This document shows, piece after piece, positions 16,960-27,009 of a stretch of 64,000 bases of DNA; positions within the stretch are counted from its first letter, which is position 1, and each line of letters starts with the position of its first letter. The notes under the pieces are model-generated. The model was not told the DNA's origin. It made no database searches and saw only the letters and a program-made list of their open reading frames with translations. This DNA is from Treponema sp. (GTDB lineage Bacteria; Spirochaetota; Spirochaetia; Treponematales; Treponemataceae): positions 1 through 64,000 of the forward strand of contig JAEESN010000014.1 in assembly GCA_016286365.1 (NCBI GenBank), written 5' to 3'. The position numbers and the translations under genes were made by a program.

Positions 16960-18202
16960 AAATTCTTTTTATACTTTTTTTCTATTTTTTTTGTTATTAT
17001 CATGTGACAATACAGTTTCTGTAAGAAGAACAATTGTAAGTAATAACGTTCATGAGAAAGTAAAACTAAATTATCTAGTATATCTTGCCGCAGATAATGA
17101 ATTAGAGCAATTTGCAATTCAAAATATACAGGAAATGAAAAATGTTGGATCAAATGAGAATTTAAATATACTTGTTTTGTTTGACCGTTCTCCAGGTTTT
17201 GATTCAAGTCACGGAAATTGGACAAGTACAAAACTCTTCTTAATTACAAGAGGAAAAAATGATTTTATGGAAGATGAGATTTTTGATTTTGGTGAACTTG
17301 ATATGAAATCAAAAGGAACATTAGATTTTTTTTTAACATTTATCCAAAATTATTTTCCAGCTGATAAAACGATATTAACATTGTGGTCTCATGGTTTTGG
17401 AATCTATCCAGAAGCAAACCTGATTTATAAAAATAATTTCCATAGAAGCTTAATTAGCGATTATACAACAGATTATGCAATTAATAACTCATTAGCTATT
17501 CAAGATTTATCAGAAATATTAAAAAAACATAGTATAAATGTTTTACATTTTGATGCTTGTAATATGGCTATGCTTGAAATAGCCTGGGAATTATCTGAAT
17601 ATATTGATTATATCGTTTTTTCACAGTTACAGATTCCATCAAAAGGTATGGATTATGAAAGTCTTTTGTCTAGTATTAGTGATTTTAAAAATGAATCACT
17701 TGAAGAGTTAGTTATCTCTTATCCAAATTTTTTTTATAATAAATATAAGGAAACTGAATATCAATTTTCATTAAGCGCCATTTCAATGAAAAGATTTAAA
17801 GAGTTTAAAAAACAGTTTATTTTTCTATGTGATTTTTTGTATGAGCTTTCAGAAGAACAATTAATGCAATTATTTGATATACGAAAAAAAATGTTACCAT
17901 TTTTAATAAATTATGAAGAATATATAGATTTTATTTCATTTCTTGACATATGTTTAAAACAAGATTTATTTTCAGATGACTTATTACTTTATTTTGCTCA
18001 AACAAGAAGATGTATATTAGATTCAATCGTTTCTGAAAGTCATTCTTTTAATATTGAAAATATATATGGTATATTATTTAATTATCCAACAACAATAGAT
18101 CAAATAACAAATTATAATTGTTCAAATTATCCATTGTTAAAAATTTATACAGAAACCAAATTAAATGATTTTATATTAAGATGTTTCCCAAACAACTTTT
18201 AA
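16946..18202 (+). CDS. lipoprotein C11 (clostripain-like) cysteine peptidase
   Basis: 418 residues from the chosen ATG, which gives a compact signal peptide (MINFKNSFYTFFLFFLLLSC). Upstream in-frame ATGs at 16907-16925 would lengthen it. The C11 catalytic pair is visible: His149 in TLWSHGFG and Cys205 in HFDACNMAMLE, followed by the conserved SQLQIPSKGMDYESLL. C11 peptidases usually cleave after basic residues, often after self-processing. It overlaps the upstream hydrolase by 14 nt. Predicted to be anchored and to act outside the cytoplasm. Confidence 0.88.
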   Translation: MINFKNSFYTFFLFFLLLSCDNTVSVRRTIVSNNVHEKVKLNYLVYLAADNELEQFAIQNIQEMKNVGSNENLNILVLFDRSPGFDSSHGNWTSTKLFLITRGKNDFMEDEIFDFGELDMKSKGTLDFFLTFIQNYFPADKTILTLWSHGFGIYPEANLIYKNNFHRSLISDYTTDYAINNSLAIQDLSEILKKHSINVLHFDACNMAMLEIAWELSEYIDYIVFSQLQIPSKGMDYESLLSSISDFKNESLEELVISYPNFFYNKYKETEYQFSLSAISMKRFKEFKKQFIFLCDFLYELSEEQLMQLFDIRKKMLPFLINYEEYIDFISFLDICLKQDLFSDDLLLYFAQTRRCILDSIVSESHSFNIENIYGILFNYPTTIDQITNYNCSNYPLLKIYTETKLNDFILRCFPNNF

Positions 18203-18282
18203 ATTTATAAAATTCAAAATTTATTTAACTGTTTTATTTTTTCTCTATTCGTTGTATCATAAAATGTCGATATTTATAGAAT

Positions 18283-19998
18283 ATGAGTGATAACGATAAC
18301 AAGAATGCATTTGATAAACTCGTTGCCGGATTAAGTTCTGCAGACCGTAATGCCATGCTCCGTCGTATCCGCGAAAGCACAATGCAGACTGTTCAGATTG
18401 TAACACCGGACCCTGATTCAAATGACCAGTATCAGACATTAAAAGTTAAGCTCCAGAATGAATCCTTTTTTTACAGAATCATCTTATGGATTCGCTCTTT
18501 ATTCGCAGGAAACGTTACCAAAGAACAGATATATAACGAAGACTTAATCGCAGGTCTTGCAAAGAAAATTAATCACAATCATCCGGGAATCATAAATCAT
18601 AAAACAAAATGTCTTGATTATCTTTTTTATGAACGTCTTCAGCTTTTAAAAGAAGCATCAGATTTTTTTAAACCTTACTGCAGTTTTGTAAACGAAAATC
18701 CGGGTGATTTTTATGTATTCATGAGTTCATTCGTCGCACCGGATCTTGCAGAGCAGATTAATCAGCGTGCAGACCCTTTTTCACTTCCTTTTGGAAAAGA
18801 ACCATCCCCTGATATAAGAAGTGACCTTGCAAAAAAACTCGACGAAATTTTAAAGAATATGGATTCTGGAATGAAGTCAACCTTGTATGCTGCCGTAACT
18901 GCAACTAACTGGCTCATTCATTTTGTATCTCTTCCATATCTTCATCTTACAGCTCAGTTTACAAATATTGCAGGCAACGTATATACAGCTCCATATTCAA
19001 GCTCAATCACAGATTTTAACGAGATGGCTGCAGTTTTTACAAAAGTTCAGCCAATTGATAACGAAGTTCTTGAAGCATTGTTCCTCTTTTCTCAGCGTAA
19101 AAATTTGAGTCAGAGTCTTCAGGAGCAGGATGTAGAAAAATCAACTAAGGAATATCTTTCACGCGCAAATACATATCTTATTACAATACAGGAATATATT
19201 GCGGAACTTTCAATTTTTAAGCTTGGAAGGGTAATTTCCAACGATTACGACTGGGAACCAAAAAATATGGAAGGCGCCGAAGGATGGTTCCCTTTATTCC
19301 GCTCTCAGTGGAGAAAGATTCAGGATATAAGATGGAATGACTGGCTTCGTGAACAGAAAAAAATGACTTTGAGCGAAAGCCTTAAGATGGATTTTGGTCT
19401 TGATGAATTCCCTTCATTCAAATATAAACCCTGGGAAAAACTCTGGACACCAGTTACTTTTGGCTGTGAATTAACCGGCGGATTTCTTTCGTGGTTTGCA
19501 TCAGAAAAGTATGACGAAATCATCTTTAATTTAAACCTTGTAATCATGGAAGGTATTTTTGCAAAGAGTGAAAACCGCACTGAATATTCAGAAGGTATTA
19601 ATAACTTTGTAACTGCAAATACAAATATGAAGTCCCTTCTGGAAAAGCTTTCGCCTAAGGGTGATTATGGTAGAATCTTCCAGGATTTTGCAGAAAACAA
19701 AGTTCACACCCTGCAGGTTCAGAATCAGATTTCTTCTATGATGCGCGATACAGAAGGCGTAATCAAAGACTGTATCAAACTTTTTGGAAAGGGTGCTCGT
19801 GCAATCGAAAGAGTATTCCATGGTTTCTTTGACGAAGAAAAAGACGGCATTCATGAAGGCTTACAGAATATGAATACAATCCGTGGACGCGAAAACAGTC
19901 AGTTCAGAAGAACACTCCAGGATATAAGAAATATAATCAAACAGAGCCTTTATTATATCTCTGAGCTTGAACCAATCGATTCGGTAAGCGAAAAATAA
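18283..19998 (+). CDS. cytoplasmic protein, spirochaetal DUF5312-like
   Basis: 571 residues, no signal peptide or clear transmembrane helix. It is helical with several charged stretches; an N-terminal segment (DRNAMLRRIRES) and an amphipathic IILWIRSLFAG at about 66 may touch the membrane. From memory it resembles a Treponema family labelled DUF5312, unverified. GC content returns to backbone level here. Its stop codon is 1 nt from the pgeF start, so the two are probably an operon. Function unknown. Confidence 0.7.
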   Translation: MSDNDNKNAFDKLVAGLSSADRNAMLRRIRESTMQTVQIVTPDPDSNDQYQTLKVKLQNESFFYRIILWIRSLFAGNVTKEQIYNEDLIAGLAKKINHNHPGIINHKTKCLDYLFYERLQLLKEASDFFKPYCSFVNENPGDFYVFMSSFVAPDLAEQINQRADPFSLPFGKEPSPDIRSDLAKKLDEILKNMDSGMKSTLYAAVTATNWLIHFVSLPYLHLTAQFTNIAGNVYTAPYSSSITDFNEMAAVFTKVQPIDNEVLEALFLFSQRKNLSQSLQEQDVEKSTKEYLSRANTYLITIQEYIAELSIFKLGRVISNDYDWEPKNMEGAEGWFPLFRSQWRKIQDIRWNDWLREQKKMTLSESLKMDFGLDEFPSFKYKPWEKLWTPVTFGCELTGGFLSWFASEKYDEIIFNLNLVIMEGIFAKSENRTEYSEGINNFVTANTNMKSLLEKLSPKGDYGRIFQDFAENKVHTLQVQNQISSMMRDTEGVIKDCIKLFGKGARAIERVFHGFFDEEKDGIHEGLQNMNTIRGRENSQFRRTLQDIRNIIKQSLYYISELEPIDSVSEK

Positions 19999-19999
19999 G

Positions 20000-20857
20000 A
20001 TGGACTTGAATCTTCTGAATAATAATCACTTCCACACTTTTTCCATTGCCGGTTCAAAAAATGATTATGAACTTTTTTCTTTTATTCACGATGGAAAGAT
20101 TTTAAAAGATGCCCCTTGTTGCGGAATGACTTTAAGGAAAGCGGGCTCAATGCGATTCCGCTGGGACGAAGTAAATCCAAGTCGCGATAAAATGCTTTCT
20201 AAAATCAATTCATGCATCGCAGAAAATAAAGCGCTTATTGCACCTTTAGAACTCATTCATTCGCACATCGTTTATGATATAAGCTCTCCTTTGGATACAA
20301 AAAATATAACAGGCGATGGAATGATTACTATAAAACCTGATTTAATGCCCGTTGTAACTGTTGCAGACTGCATGCCTCTTTTTCTTTACGACAGGGTAAC
20401 TGGTGTTTACGGGATTGTTCATTCAGGCTGGAAGGGAACCGGTATTGCAGTCGATGCAATCACTCTTGCAGAAAAAAATTACGGTTCTAAAGCAGAAGAT
20501 TTTTCTGTGATTTTAGGTCCACACATAAATGACTGCTGCTATATTGTAAACGAAGAACGCGCAGAATTTTTCAGGACAAATTTTACACCGGAATGTGTTT
20601 CTGATTATGTTTCAAAAGCAGGGGAAGAAAAAATAAAATGGGATAACGGTGGAGGAAAACTTTACAGGCTTTCACTTTTAAAGGCTAATCTTTATGCGCT
20701 TCTAAAAGCTGGTGTAAGGGAAGAAAATATCAGTTATTGTGTTGACTGCACTGCCTGTAATACTGTTTTTGGTTCTAACAGAAGAGAAACAATGGAATCA
20801 AAAAACTTTACGGTTCAGGCCGCCTTTATTTCTGGTCATTTTCTACAGGCGAAATAA
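20000..20857 (+). CDS. pgeF: PgeF/YfiH laccase-domain purine nucleoside phosphorylase
   Basis: A 285-residue protein of the YfiH/DUF152 family. Visible motifs are VTVADCMPLFLYD with the metal Cys, VHSGWKGTGIAV with the conserved His, and ILGPHINDCCYIV. Members bind zinc or copper; characterised ones phosphorolyse adenosine and other purine nucleosides or edit peptidoglycan precursors. It follows the DUF5312-like gene by 1 nt. The 3' end overlaps the opposing gene by 32 nt. Confidence 0.9.
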   Translation: MDLNLLNNNHFHTFSIAGSKNDYELFSFIHDGKILKDAPCCGMTLRKAGSMRFRWDEVNPSRDKMLSKINSCIAENKALIAPLELIHSHIVYDISSPLDTKNITGDGMITIKPDLMPVVTVADCMPLFLYDRVTGVYGIVHSGWKGTGIAVDAITLAEKNYGSKAEDFSVILGPHINDCCYIVNEERAEFFRTNFTPECVSDYVSKAGEEKIKWDNGGGKLYRLSLLKANLYALLKAGVREENISYCVDCTACNTVFGSNRRETMESKNFTVQAAFISGHFLQAK

Positions 20858-22553
20858 TACTGAGTTCCATATAATCCCTTATCATTTTTTCCTGGGCGCG
20901 TTTAAGATTTGAAACAGACGGAATCCAGGGATAAATCTTTCTTAATGCGTCTGCAGTCTTAAAGTGATCTTTTTCGTTTTCTGCAAAAGCTTTGTTAAAT
21001 TCTGTAAGATATTCTTCTGCCGTAATAACAGATGCATCTTCATTAAAATCAAGATCCGAAACATACCACTGGTCTTTATGGAAAGTAAGTTCAGTTTTTC
21101 CTTTTATGTGTGTAATTAAAATTTCAAATTCGTCTGGATTTGTGTAAAGAAGGTCATACTCAATATTCAGGGTTTTTACATCACCGTCTTTTACTTCTTT
21201 TCCATCTTCAAATTTTACAGGTTCCGGTTTATCTATTTTCTTTTTAATATTGATGTTCATGTCGCAGTATTCACCGTCGATATAAAGATTTGTGATTCCG
21301 TATACGCTGTGTAAGAAATAGCTTTCGTTTCCGCTTACAGACAAAAACCATTCAGAAGGATCTTCGTAGCCGCTATCCACTCCGTACTGCTGCCTCATCT
21401 TACCGATTACAAAAACACTGCTTACTGCGTCGTTTTGTTTTTCGACAGTTTTACCCTTAGATACATCATCCATGAGGATAGAGTCTTTTGAGTTTATGCT
21501 CATACAGTAGATCTGGAAAACTTCTTTTGCTGTCTGACCTTTTGCTGTATAGTGATCCATATTCGAAGAATATGTGTTTATGCCTATAAATATTCCAACA
21601 ACGATTGCAAGTATTCCAACAATAATCGCAACTTTATTTCTTCGTAAGAATCTTCTGAATTTAATTCTGGAAGCCTGCCTTTTTTTAAAGTTCTGTACCG
21701 AAACGCTGAATTCTTCTTCGGGAAGCTTTTCTTTGTCAGAGATGATTTTTGAATCTTTTAAAAGCTCAAGAGGAAATTCCGGGGTAGGGGTTAGATCTTC
21801 TACGTCTTTTCCTTTCTTTTTCTTTCCGGGTTCTTTTACAACATTTGCATTGAGTTTTAATGCCTTGTTGATTGCGTATGAAAGCTCTTTGTTTATTCCG
21901 TTTATGATGTAATTTACCGGTGTAAATTTGTGGTCCAGGAGGTCTGCATTTCTTTCGAGCGGATCTGTGGCTGTGTAAGGCATTTTTCCTGTAATTATTT
22001 TGTAAGCGATTACGGCACGCATAAAGCATACGGCCGGAAGGTCATAAATCGTAAGGTTTAACCACTGTGCCTGAATACGTGTAAACTCTGCGTCGGAAAG
22101 GCCACCGGCAGAAAATTTGTATAGATCTTCGGGAATAAAGAGGAGCCGGGTTTCTGTTTTACTTATGTCTACGATTATTCCGCCGGCTCCGACTAAGGGC
22201 ACGTTCACTTTTTCTAATGCGGCTTGTGTAAGCATGGAGCAGATTGCAAAACCTGCGTCAAAATAATCGTTGCCTTCTGCAATAGTTAAAAATGTTTTTG
22301 CCTTTGAAGAAAGAGGATTTGTTCCGCTGTAATGAACAACACGGTTTTTATGTCCTTCTGTTTCTAAAGCAAGAACATCGTTGAATCTCCATTCCGAAAA
22401 AGTAAAATCATATTTACCATCGGGCGAATTTTTACTTACGGCAAGTAAACCGCTTTGAGTGACAACCGAATCGTAGTTGGTTTTGCTAAAGCTGAGTTCT
22501 TCCATTCGAGAGTTGAGTAAAATCTTTTTTGAATCGATTGTCACAAGTTCCAT
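20826..22553 (-). CDS. membrane-anchored degenerate protein kinase-like protein
   Basis: 575 residues. Residues 95-235 follow the order of a kinase C-lobe: an alpha-E-like stretch (DAGFAICSMLTQAAL), VPLVGAGGIIVDI in the catalytic-loop region, then IYDLPAVCFMRAVIAYKIITGKMPY resembling helix F (DIYSLG...TGxxPF) and a last helix with AINKALKLN. No HRD, DFG or VAIK lysine motif is present, so it is probably a pseudokinase. A Lys-rich linker, one transmembrane helix (308-325) and a ~240-residue outer domain follow. It is the third gene of the hflK-hflC transcript, 3 nt after hflC. Confidence 0.7.
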   Translation of the reverse strand: MELVTIDSKKILLNSRMEELSFSKTNYDSVVTQSGLLAVSKNSPDGKYDFTFSEWRFNDVLALETEGHKNRVVHYSGTNPLSSKAKTFLTIAEGNDYFDAGFAICSMLTQAALEKVNVPLVGAGGIIVDISKTETRLLFIPEDLYKFSAGGLSDAEFTRIQAQWLNLTIYDLPAVCFMRAVIAYKIITGKMPYTATDPLERNADLLDHKFTPVNYIINGINKELSYAINKALKLNANVVKEPGKKKKGKDVEDLTPTPEFPLELLKDSKIISDKEKLPEEEFSVSVQNFKKRQASRIKFRRFLRRNKVAIIVGILAIVVGIFIGINTYSSNMDHYTAKGQTAKEVFQIYCMSINSKDSILMDDVSKGKTVEKQNDAVSSVFVIGKMRQQYGVDSGYEDPSEWFLSVSGNESYFLHSVYGITNLYIDGEYCDMNINIKKKIDKPEPVKFEDGKEVKDGDVKTLNIEYDLLYTNPDEFEILITHIKGKTELTFHKDQWYVSDLDFNEDASVITAEEYLTEFNKAFAENEKDHFKTADALRKIYPWIPSVSNLKRAQEKMIRDYMELSIISPVENDQK

Positions 22554-22556
22554 TTT

Positions 22557-23528
22557 TTACCTTCCGTTTACACCATACAGATAATCAAAGTAATCCATCT
22601 TTGTACTATAGGTTGCGTTATATCCTTTGAGTGTTTTTTTGTAAGATTCCATACTTTTCCAGAAAGTGTAGAATTCAGGGTCTTTGTTGTATGCTTCTGC
22701 GTAAATCTTTGCAGCTTCTGCATCGGCATCACCCTTGATTTTTTCTGCTCTTGTATAAGCTTCAGATTCAATTCTGCGCTTTTCGTTTTCGAGCTTACCA
22801 AGCCATTCAGCTTTTTTACCTTCACCGCTTGAACGGAATTTCTGAGCAATCTGTTTACGTTCAGAAACCATTCTCTGATAAACTGAATCTGTCATTGAAT
22901 CTGTGTATTTAATCTGTCGTGGAACAATATCGATGATTTCGATTCCATATCCTGTTACAGCCTTCTGAGAAAGTTCGAGCATCTGGCGGCACAATTCGTT
23001 TCTTCCGATTTTAATGCTTTCTGTTGTGTTCACTTCTGTTTGGAGTGCTATTTCAGAGTCCTCTGTTTCCACCGGTGTTTCGCTTTCGTTTATGATGTTC
23101 GAAGAGCGTACAATTTCGTTCAGCTTATTCTGTGTGATTATTGTACGGCAAGAAGCATCGATGATATCGCTTAATTTATTGTAGCATGAGTCGAGCTTGA
23201 TAAAGGTTTTATAAAAAGCCTTTGGATCTGTAATCTTCCATCGTGCTGTTACATCTGCAATTATGGAAAGATTGTCTAAAGTCTGAATCTCCTTTGTATC
23301 ACCATCAATTGAAAGAATTCTTTTTGGGAAGGTTTCGAGCTGGTCAATAAAAGGAATCTTAAAATAAAGGCCTGCTTCTGAATGTGCGCTTACAATATTT
23401 TCGAATCTGATTACTACAACCTGATCCCCTTCGTCAACAATGTAAAAAGGTTTCGCAAAGAAGCATACAACTCCAATTATGATTACTGTGAGTACTAATG
23501 TGATTATTTTCTTTACTTTAGAAGCCAT
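22557..23528 (-). CDS. hflC: HflC-type SPFH/band-7 protein
   Basis: 323 residues: an N-terminal transmembrane anchor (ITLVLTVIIIGVVCFFA), then the SPFH/band-7 domain (VVVIRFENIV...GLYFKIPFIDQLETFPKRIL) and a coiled-coil stretch (RRIESEAYTRAEKIKGDADAEAAKIYAEAY). HflC with HflK forms the membrane cage that restrains the FtsH protease. The DPEFYTFWKSMESYK end is typical of HflC. It starts 1 nt after hflK, and this orders the operon hflK-hflC-pseudokinase. Confidence 0.9.
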   Translation of the reverse strand: MASKVKKIITLVLTVIIIGVVCFFAKPFYIVDEGDQVVVIRFENIVSAHSEAGLYFKIPFIDQLETFPKRILSIDGDTKEIQTLDNLSIIADVTARWKITDPKAFYKTFIKLDSCYNKLSDIIDASCRTIITQNKLNEIVRSSNIINESETPVETEDSEIALQTEVNTTESIKIGRNELCRQMLELSQKAVTGYGIEIIDIVPRQIKYTDSMTDSVYQRMVSERKQIAQKFRSSGEGKKAEWLGKLENEKRRIESEAYTRAEKIKGDADAEAAKIYAEAYNKDPEFYTFWKSMESYKKTLKGYNATYSTKMDYFDYLYGVNGR

Positions 23529-23529
23529 A

Positions 23530-24480
23530 TTAGTTTTTTCCTCCTTCGTTTAAATCTTTAAAAGGAACTACGTTTTTAAGTTCGCTGTCCAGAATTGTAG
23601 GTTTTGTTTCGTCGCTGAAGATTTCTTCCATAGTTTCAAGATAGATACGTTCCTTGGTAACCCTTGGACTTCTCTTGTATTCTTCGTAAACCGAATTGAA
23701 TCTTGCAACATCACCTTTTGCCTGGTTTATACGTTCTGTAGCATAACCTTCTGCAATCTGTTCCTGGCGTTTTGCTTCACCTTCTGCCTTAGGAATTTCG
23801 TTGTTGTAAGCTTCCTTTCCTTCGTTGATTGAGCTTTCCATTTCCTGCATTGCTTTTGTTACGTCGATAAAGGAATCCCTTACCCCTTCCGGAGCAATGA
23901 TATTCTGAAACTGGATGTTTGTTACGACAATACCAAGCCCGATTTTATCGAAAGTTTCGTTCATCATTGTGATGCCCGCCTCACTGATCGGAATACGTGC
24001 ATTACTTAAAACATTCTGAATGCTTCTGTCGCCGATTAATGTACTGATTACAGAGCGGGAAACATCATCAATTGTGTTTTCCCTTTCTTTTACATTAAAA
24101 AGCCATTTTACCGGGTCGTTGATTCTGTAATAGATTGTCCATTCAACTTCTACAAGATTTAAGTCTCCTGTGAGCATTGTAGATTCTTCTGTGATGTTGT
24201 TGCGGTATTCGTTGTTTCTTCCGGCCTTAGTTGTTCTAAATCCATACTGCTTTGTTAATTCAACTGTTACAGGAACGTTATAATGTTTGTCTATTCCAAA
24301 AGGAAGTTTTAAATGAGGGCCTGCACCCACTGTTTTTATGTATTTACCAAAACGAGTAACTACTGCCTGTTCTGTAGCAGAAACCATATAAAAGCTGGTA
24401 ACGCCTGCAAGAACAATTAAGGCAAGAATTACAATCCATTTAACGGAAAAACCTTTTTTCTTTGCTTTCTGTTCGTCCAT
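23530..24480 (-). CDS. hflK: HflK-type SPFH/band-7 protein
   Basis: 316 residues with an N-terminal membrane anchor (WIVILALIVLAGVTSFYMV), then EQAVVTRFGKYIKTVGAGPHLKLPFGIDK typical of HflK, and an SPFH domain ending in a coiled coil (NEIPKAEGEAKRQEQIAEGYATERI). It is shorter than the E. coli protein (about 420) mainly because it lacks the Gly/Pro-rich N-terminal tail, as is common outside proteobacteria. Partner of HflC in the FtsH-modulating complex. First gene of its transcript, with an AGGAG site before the ATG. Confidence 0.88.
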   Translation of the reverse strand: MDEQKAKKKGFSVKWIVILALIVLAGVTSFYMVSATEQAVVTRFGKYIKTVGAGPHLKLPFGIDKHYNVPVTVELTKQYGFRTTKAGRNNEYRNNITEESTMLTGDLNLVEVEWTIYYRINDPVKWLFNVKERENTIDDVSRSVISTLIGDRSIQNVLSNARIPISEAGITMMNETFDKIGLGIVVTNIQFQNIIAPEGVRDSFIDVTKAMQEMESSINEGKEAYNNEIPKAEGEAKRQEQIAEGYATERINQAKGDVARFNSVYEEYKRSPRVTKERIYLETMEEIFSDETKPTILDSELKNVVPFKDLNEGGKN

Positions 24481-24606
24481 TCCAGAATCTCCTTAAAAAT
24501 TTATAAACTAAGCTGCACTTAAAGTTTAAAAATGTGATATATCAAAGATAGTAAAATAAAAATAAAAAAACAACAAATTTTTTCCAAGTAATGTATAATA
24601 ATTACT

Positions 24607-25242
24607 ATGAGTGAAGAAAAAACAAATGAATCAAAACCTGTAAAGGTAAAAAAAGTAAAGACTGTAAGAGTGAACGGACCTTTTTCGCGTTTTTTAACCA
24701 AGATAATCATCATCCTTTTTCTGATTCTTGGTATTATGGCTTTTGCATATTTTGGCTGGAAAAAGAACGAAAATCCCGAAGTCACCAAGTCTTATGTGAT
24801 GGTAAAGGAATCTTTAACTTACTGGCAGGAATTTGTTACATTAAAATACCGCTACAGTGATATTGTTTCCATTAAAAAAGAAGGATTTCTTTCTACAAGT
24901 TATGCTCTGGTAAAATATTCAGGTATAGTGCGTGCGGGAATTCCTGATTTAACCTTATGCGATATAAAAGTCTCTTCCGACGGAAAATCCCTCACAATCA
25001 CACTGCCTGATGCAGAAATTCTTGGAAACGAAATTGAATCCGAGCAGGTCTTCGACGAGCAGCACAGTATTTTTGTTCCCCTTAAGATGAACGAAATTTT
25101 TACAGAGATTGAAAATTCAAAGGATATTGCACTTGCAGAGCTTTTAGACGACGGACTTTTAAAAGATGCAAAAGATTATGCCGCTAAAATCCTCAAGCAG
25201 ATTTTTATTACAGCCGGATTTGAATCAGTCGAAGTAAATTAA
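24607..25242 (+). CDS. DUF4230-type membrane-anchored protein
   Basis: 211 residues: a Lys-rich N-terminus, one transmembrane helix (IIIILFLILGIMAFAYFGW, about 36-54) and an outer domain with the DUF4230 pattern (EFVTLKYRYSDIVSIKKEG, then VRAGIPDLTLCDI, then an ITLPDAEIL strand). The family function is unknown. TATAAT at 24594-24599 lies 7 nt before the ATG with no ribosome site, suggesting a leaderless message. It diverges from hflK. Confidence 0.75.
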   Translation: MSEEKTNESKPVKVKKVKTVRVNGPFSRFLTKIIIILFLILGIMAFAYFGWKKNENPEVTKSYVMVKESLTYWQEFVTLKYRYSDIVSIKKEGFLSTSYALVKYSGIVRAGIPDLTLCDIKVSSDGKSLTITLPDAEILGNEIESEQVFDEQHSIFVPLKMNEIFTEIENSKDIALAELLDDGLLKDAKDYAAKILKQIFITAGFESVEVN

Positions 25243-25266
25243 TTGATGATTATTTACAGATGATAA

Positions 25267-25295
25267 TTGATAGATTATTAAATCCGTAATAAAAT
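25267..25295 (+). promoter_or_regulatory. promoter giving an apparently leaderless LRR gene
   Basis: TTGATA (25267-25272), 17-nt spacer, TAAAAT (25290-25295). The ATG at 25304 is 8 nt after the -10 and there is no Shine-Dalgarno, so transcription should start at or next to the start codon. Confidence 0.6.
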
Positions 25296-25303
25296 ATAAA
25301 GAT

Positions 25304-26983
25304 ATGGAACAGATGTTTATTCAGAAAGATGGTCTCCTTTACACACCTGATGGAAAAACAATCATTGGTGTTGATGTGGACTCAACTGCCTTTTCGGGAA
25401 AGGTTCCTTACGGGGCCCGAGCTATAGACGAAGAGGTTTTTAATGAATGTCCTTTTGAATCTATAAGTCTTCCAGATTCAATAGAAAGCCTTGGATACAG
25501 ATTATTTGCAAATTCACTTACGCTCGAAACGGTAAAGCTTCCTCCTGAATTAAAGGAACTCGCTCCATATATGTTTTCGGGATGTAAGGCTCTTACAAAA
25601 GTTTACATGCCTAATGAATTAAACGGTTTTCCCGAAGGTCTTTTTAATGAATGTTCTGCGCTCGAAGAGATTCCATTCAGGGCGGGAATAAAGGTTTTAC
25701 CTCAGTATGTTTTTTCTAAATGTACAAGCCTTACTTCTCTTGTTATTCCGGATACCGTTCAAAGGATTGAATCAAATGCAGCTTCTTACTGTACATCGCT
25801 TTCGGCACTTGTTTTACCGGCCAGCCTTGAATACCTTGCAGATAACGCTTTTGAAGGATGTACATCAATCCATAACATAAGAATAGATCAGAGCAATAAA
25901 ATATTTTTTGTAAACGAAGAAGACGGATGTCTTTATGAACATACAGCCGATGGCGATAAACTTCGGATTGCAACTTCACAAGTCCAAAGGCAGCAGGTTT
26001 CTTTCTTTAAGGATAATGTTGATGATGAATCTGATGATTTCTTCTCGGACGAAGATTTTGACGAAATAGACGAAACATTCAGTTCATCTGTTTCTGCAAC
26101 AGACGAAGAAGCAAAAGTTTTAGATGCAACTTCTGCTTTGCAGGCAGCGTCTGTTTCTGAAAAAGAAAGCACAGAAGATCCACAGGCTTTGGGACTTTCC
26201 GACGAAGAAAAAGCCCTTATGATGGGCGATAAACCTGCGGCAGAAACACCAGCCGAAGAAACACAAAATCAAATTACACAAGAGAGCACTATGGAACAGA
26301 ATGACCAGAATGTAGACGGATTACTTGAAGATATCATGAGCGAAGAAAAACAGAGGGATACAGTCTCTTCTGACGTTCTTGTTGATGAAAACGAAACTAA
26401 GGTTTTAAGCCAGATGATGGATGTAATGAGCGATGCTCCGACCGAAACAGCAGAATCAAAGGTTTCGGACGAAGAGCTTGTTAATCTTTTATCACCTTCG
26501 GAAAAACCACAGAAGCTCGACGACACCGAGCAGAAGATTAAGATTCTTACCCAGTCTGTTAAAAAATATCAGATTCTTGAATTTAATCCACAGGGAGAAC
26601 TTCCTGCAAAAACAGATTTGTATGTAATTGCAGAAAATCTTATTCAGGATGAACAGGGGCAGGATGTATTTACTCCAAAGCTTTTACGCTGTTGTAATAC
26701 ATTCGCACATATTCAGAATTTTAAAAGAGTTATTCTCTTAAACGGACTTCCATTCGAAAACCCTGAGTTTGAAAATTTCTATTCAGGATTTATGGCAACA
26801 AAAAATATTGTTCTTGCCTGTGAAGCTCAGAGTCCTGCAACACTTTCTGAATACGCAAAGAAAATCTGTAGTGAATCAAGAATCAGTCTGGAAAAAGAAG
26901 AGCTTGTAACACAGAGAAAACGAATCAGCACAAAAAATAATTCTATGATAAAACTGGTAATCCAGGATATCTACGATAATTAA
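25304..26983 (+). CDS. LRR_5 (BspA-like) repeat protein with acidic linker
   Basis: 559 residues without a signal peptide. Residues ~25-200 hold about six LRR_5/BspA-like repeats with the pattern F-x-x-C-x-x-L-x-x-I-x-LP (e.g. [34 protein letters not shown]). Residues ~235-410 are a low-complexity Asp/Glu/Ser linker. The C-terminal ~130 residues ([23 protein letters not shown]...) form a separate domain I do not recognise. BspA-type LRRs are often surface adhesins, but without an export signal this one is probably intracellular. Confidence 0.75.
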   Translation: MEQMFIQKDGLLYTPDGKTIIGVDVDSTAFSGKVPYGARAIDEEVFNECPFESISLPDSIESLGYRLFANSLTLETVKLPPELKELAPYMFSGCKALTKVYMPNELNGFPEGLFNECSALEEIPFRAGIKVLPQYVFSKCTSLTSLVIPDTVQRIESNAASYCTSLSALVLPASLEYLADNAFEGCTSIHNIRIDQSNKIFFVNEEDGCLYEHTADGDKLRIATSQVQRQQVSFFKDNVDDESDDFFSDEDFDEIDETFSSSVSATDEEAKVLDATSALQAASVSEKESTEDPQALGLSDEEKALMMGDKPAAETPAEETQNQITQESTMEQNDQNVDGLLEDIMSEEKQRDTVSSDVLVDENETKVLSQMMDVMSDAPTETAESKVSDEELVNLLSPSEKPQKLDDTEQKIKILTQSVKKYQILEFNPQGELPAKTDLYVIAENLIQDEQGQDVFTPKLLRCCNTFAHIQNFKRVILLNGLPFENPEFENFYSGFMATKNIVLACEAQSPATLSEYAKKICSESRISLEKEELVTQRKRISTKNNSMIKLVIQDIYDN

Positions 26984-27009
26984 TAATTAAAAATCAGAAG
27001 GTTAATTTT

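Noticed and set aside
25304-26983. Surface adhesin annotation for the LRR protein
   Set aside because: No signal peptide, lipobox or sorting motif is visible, so surface display is not supported.
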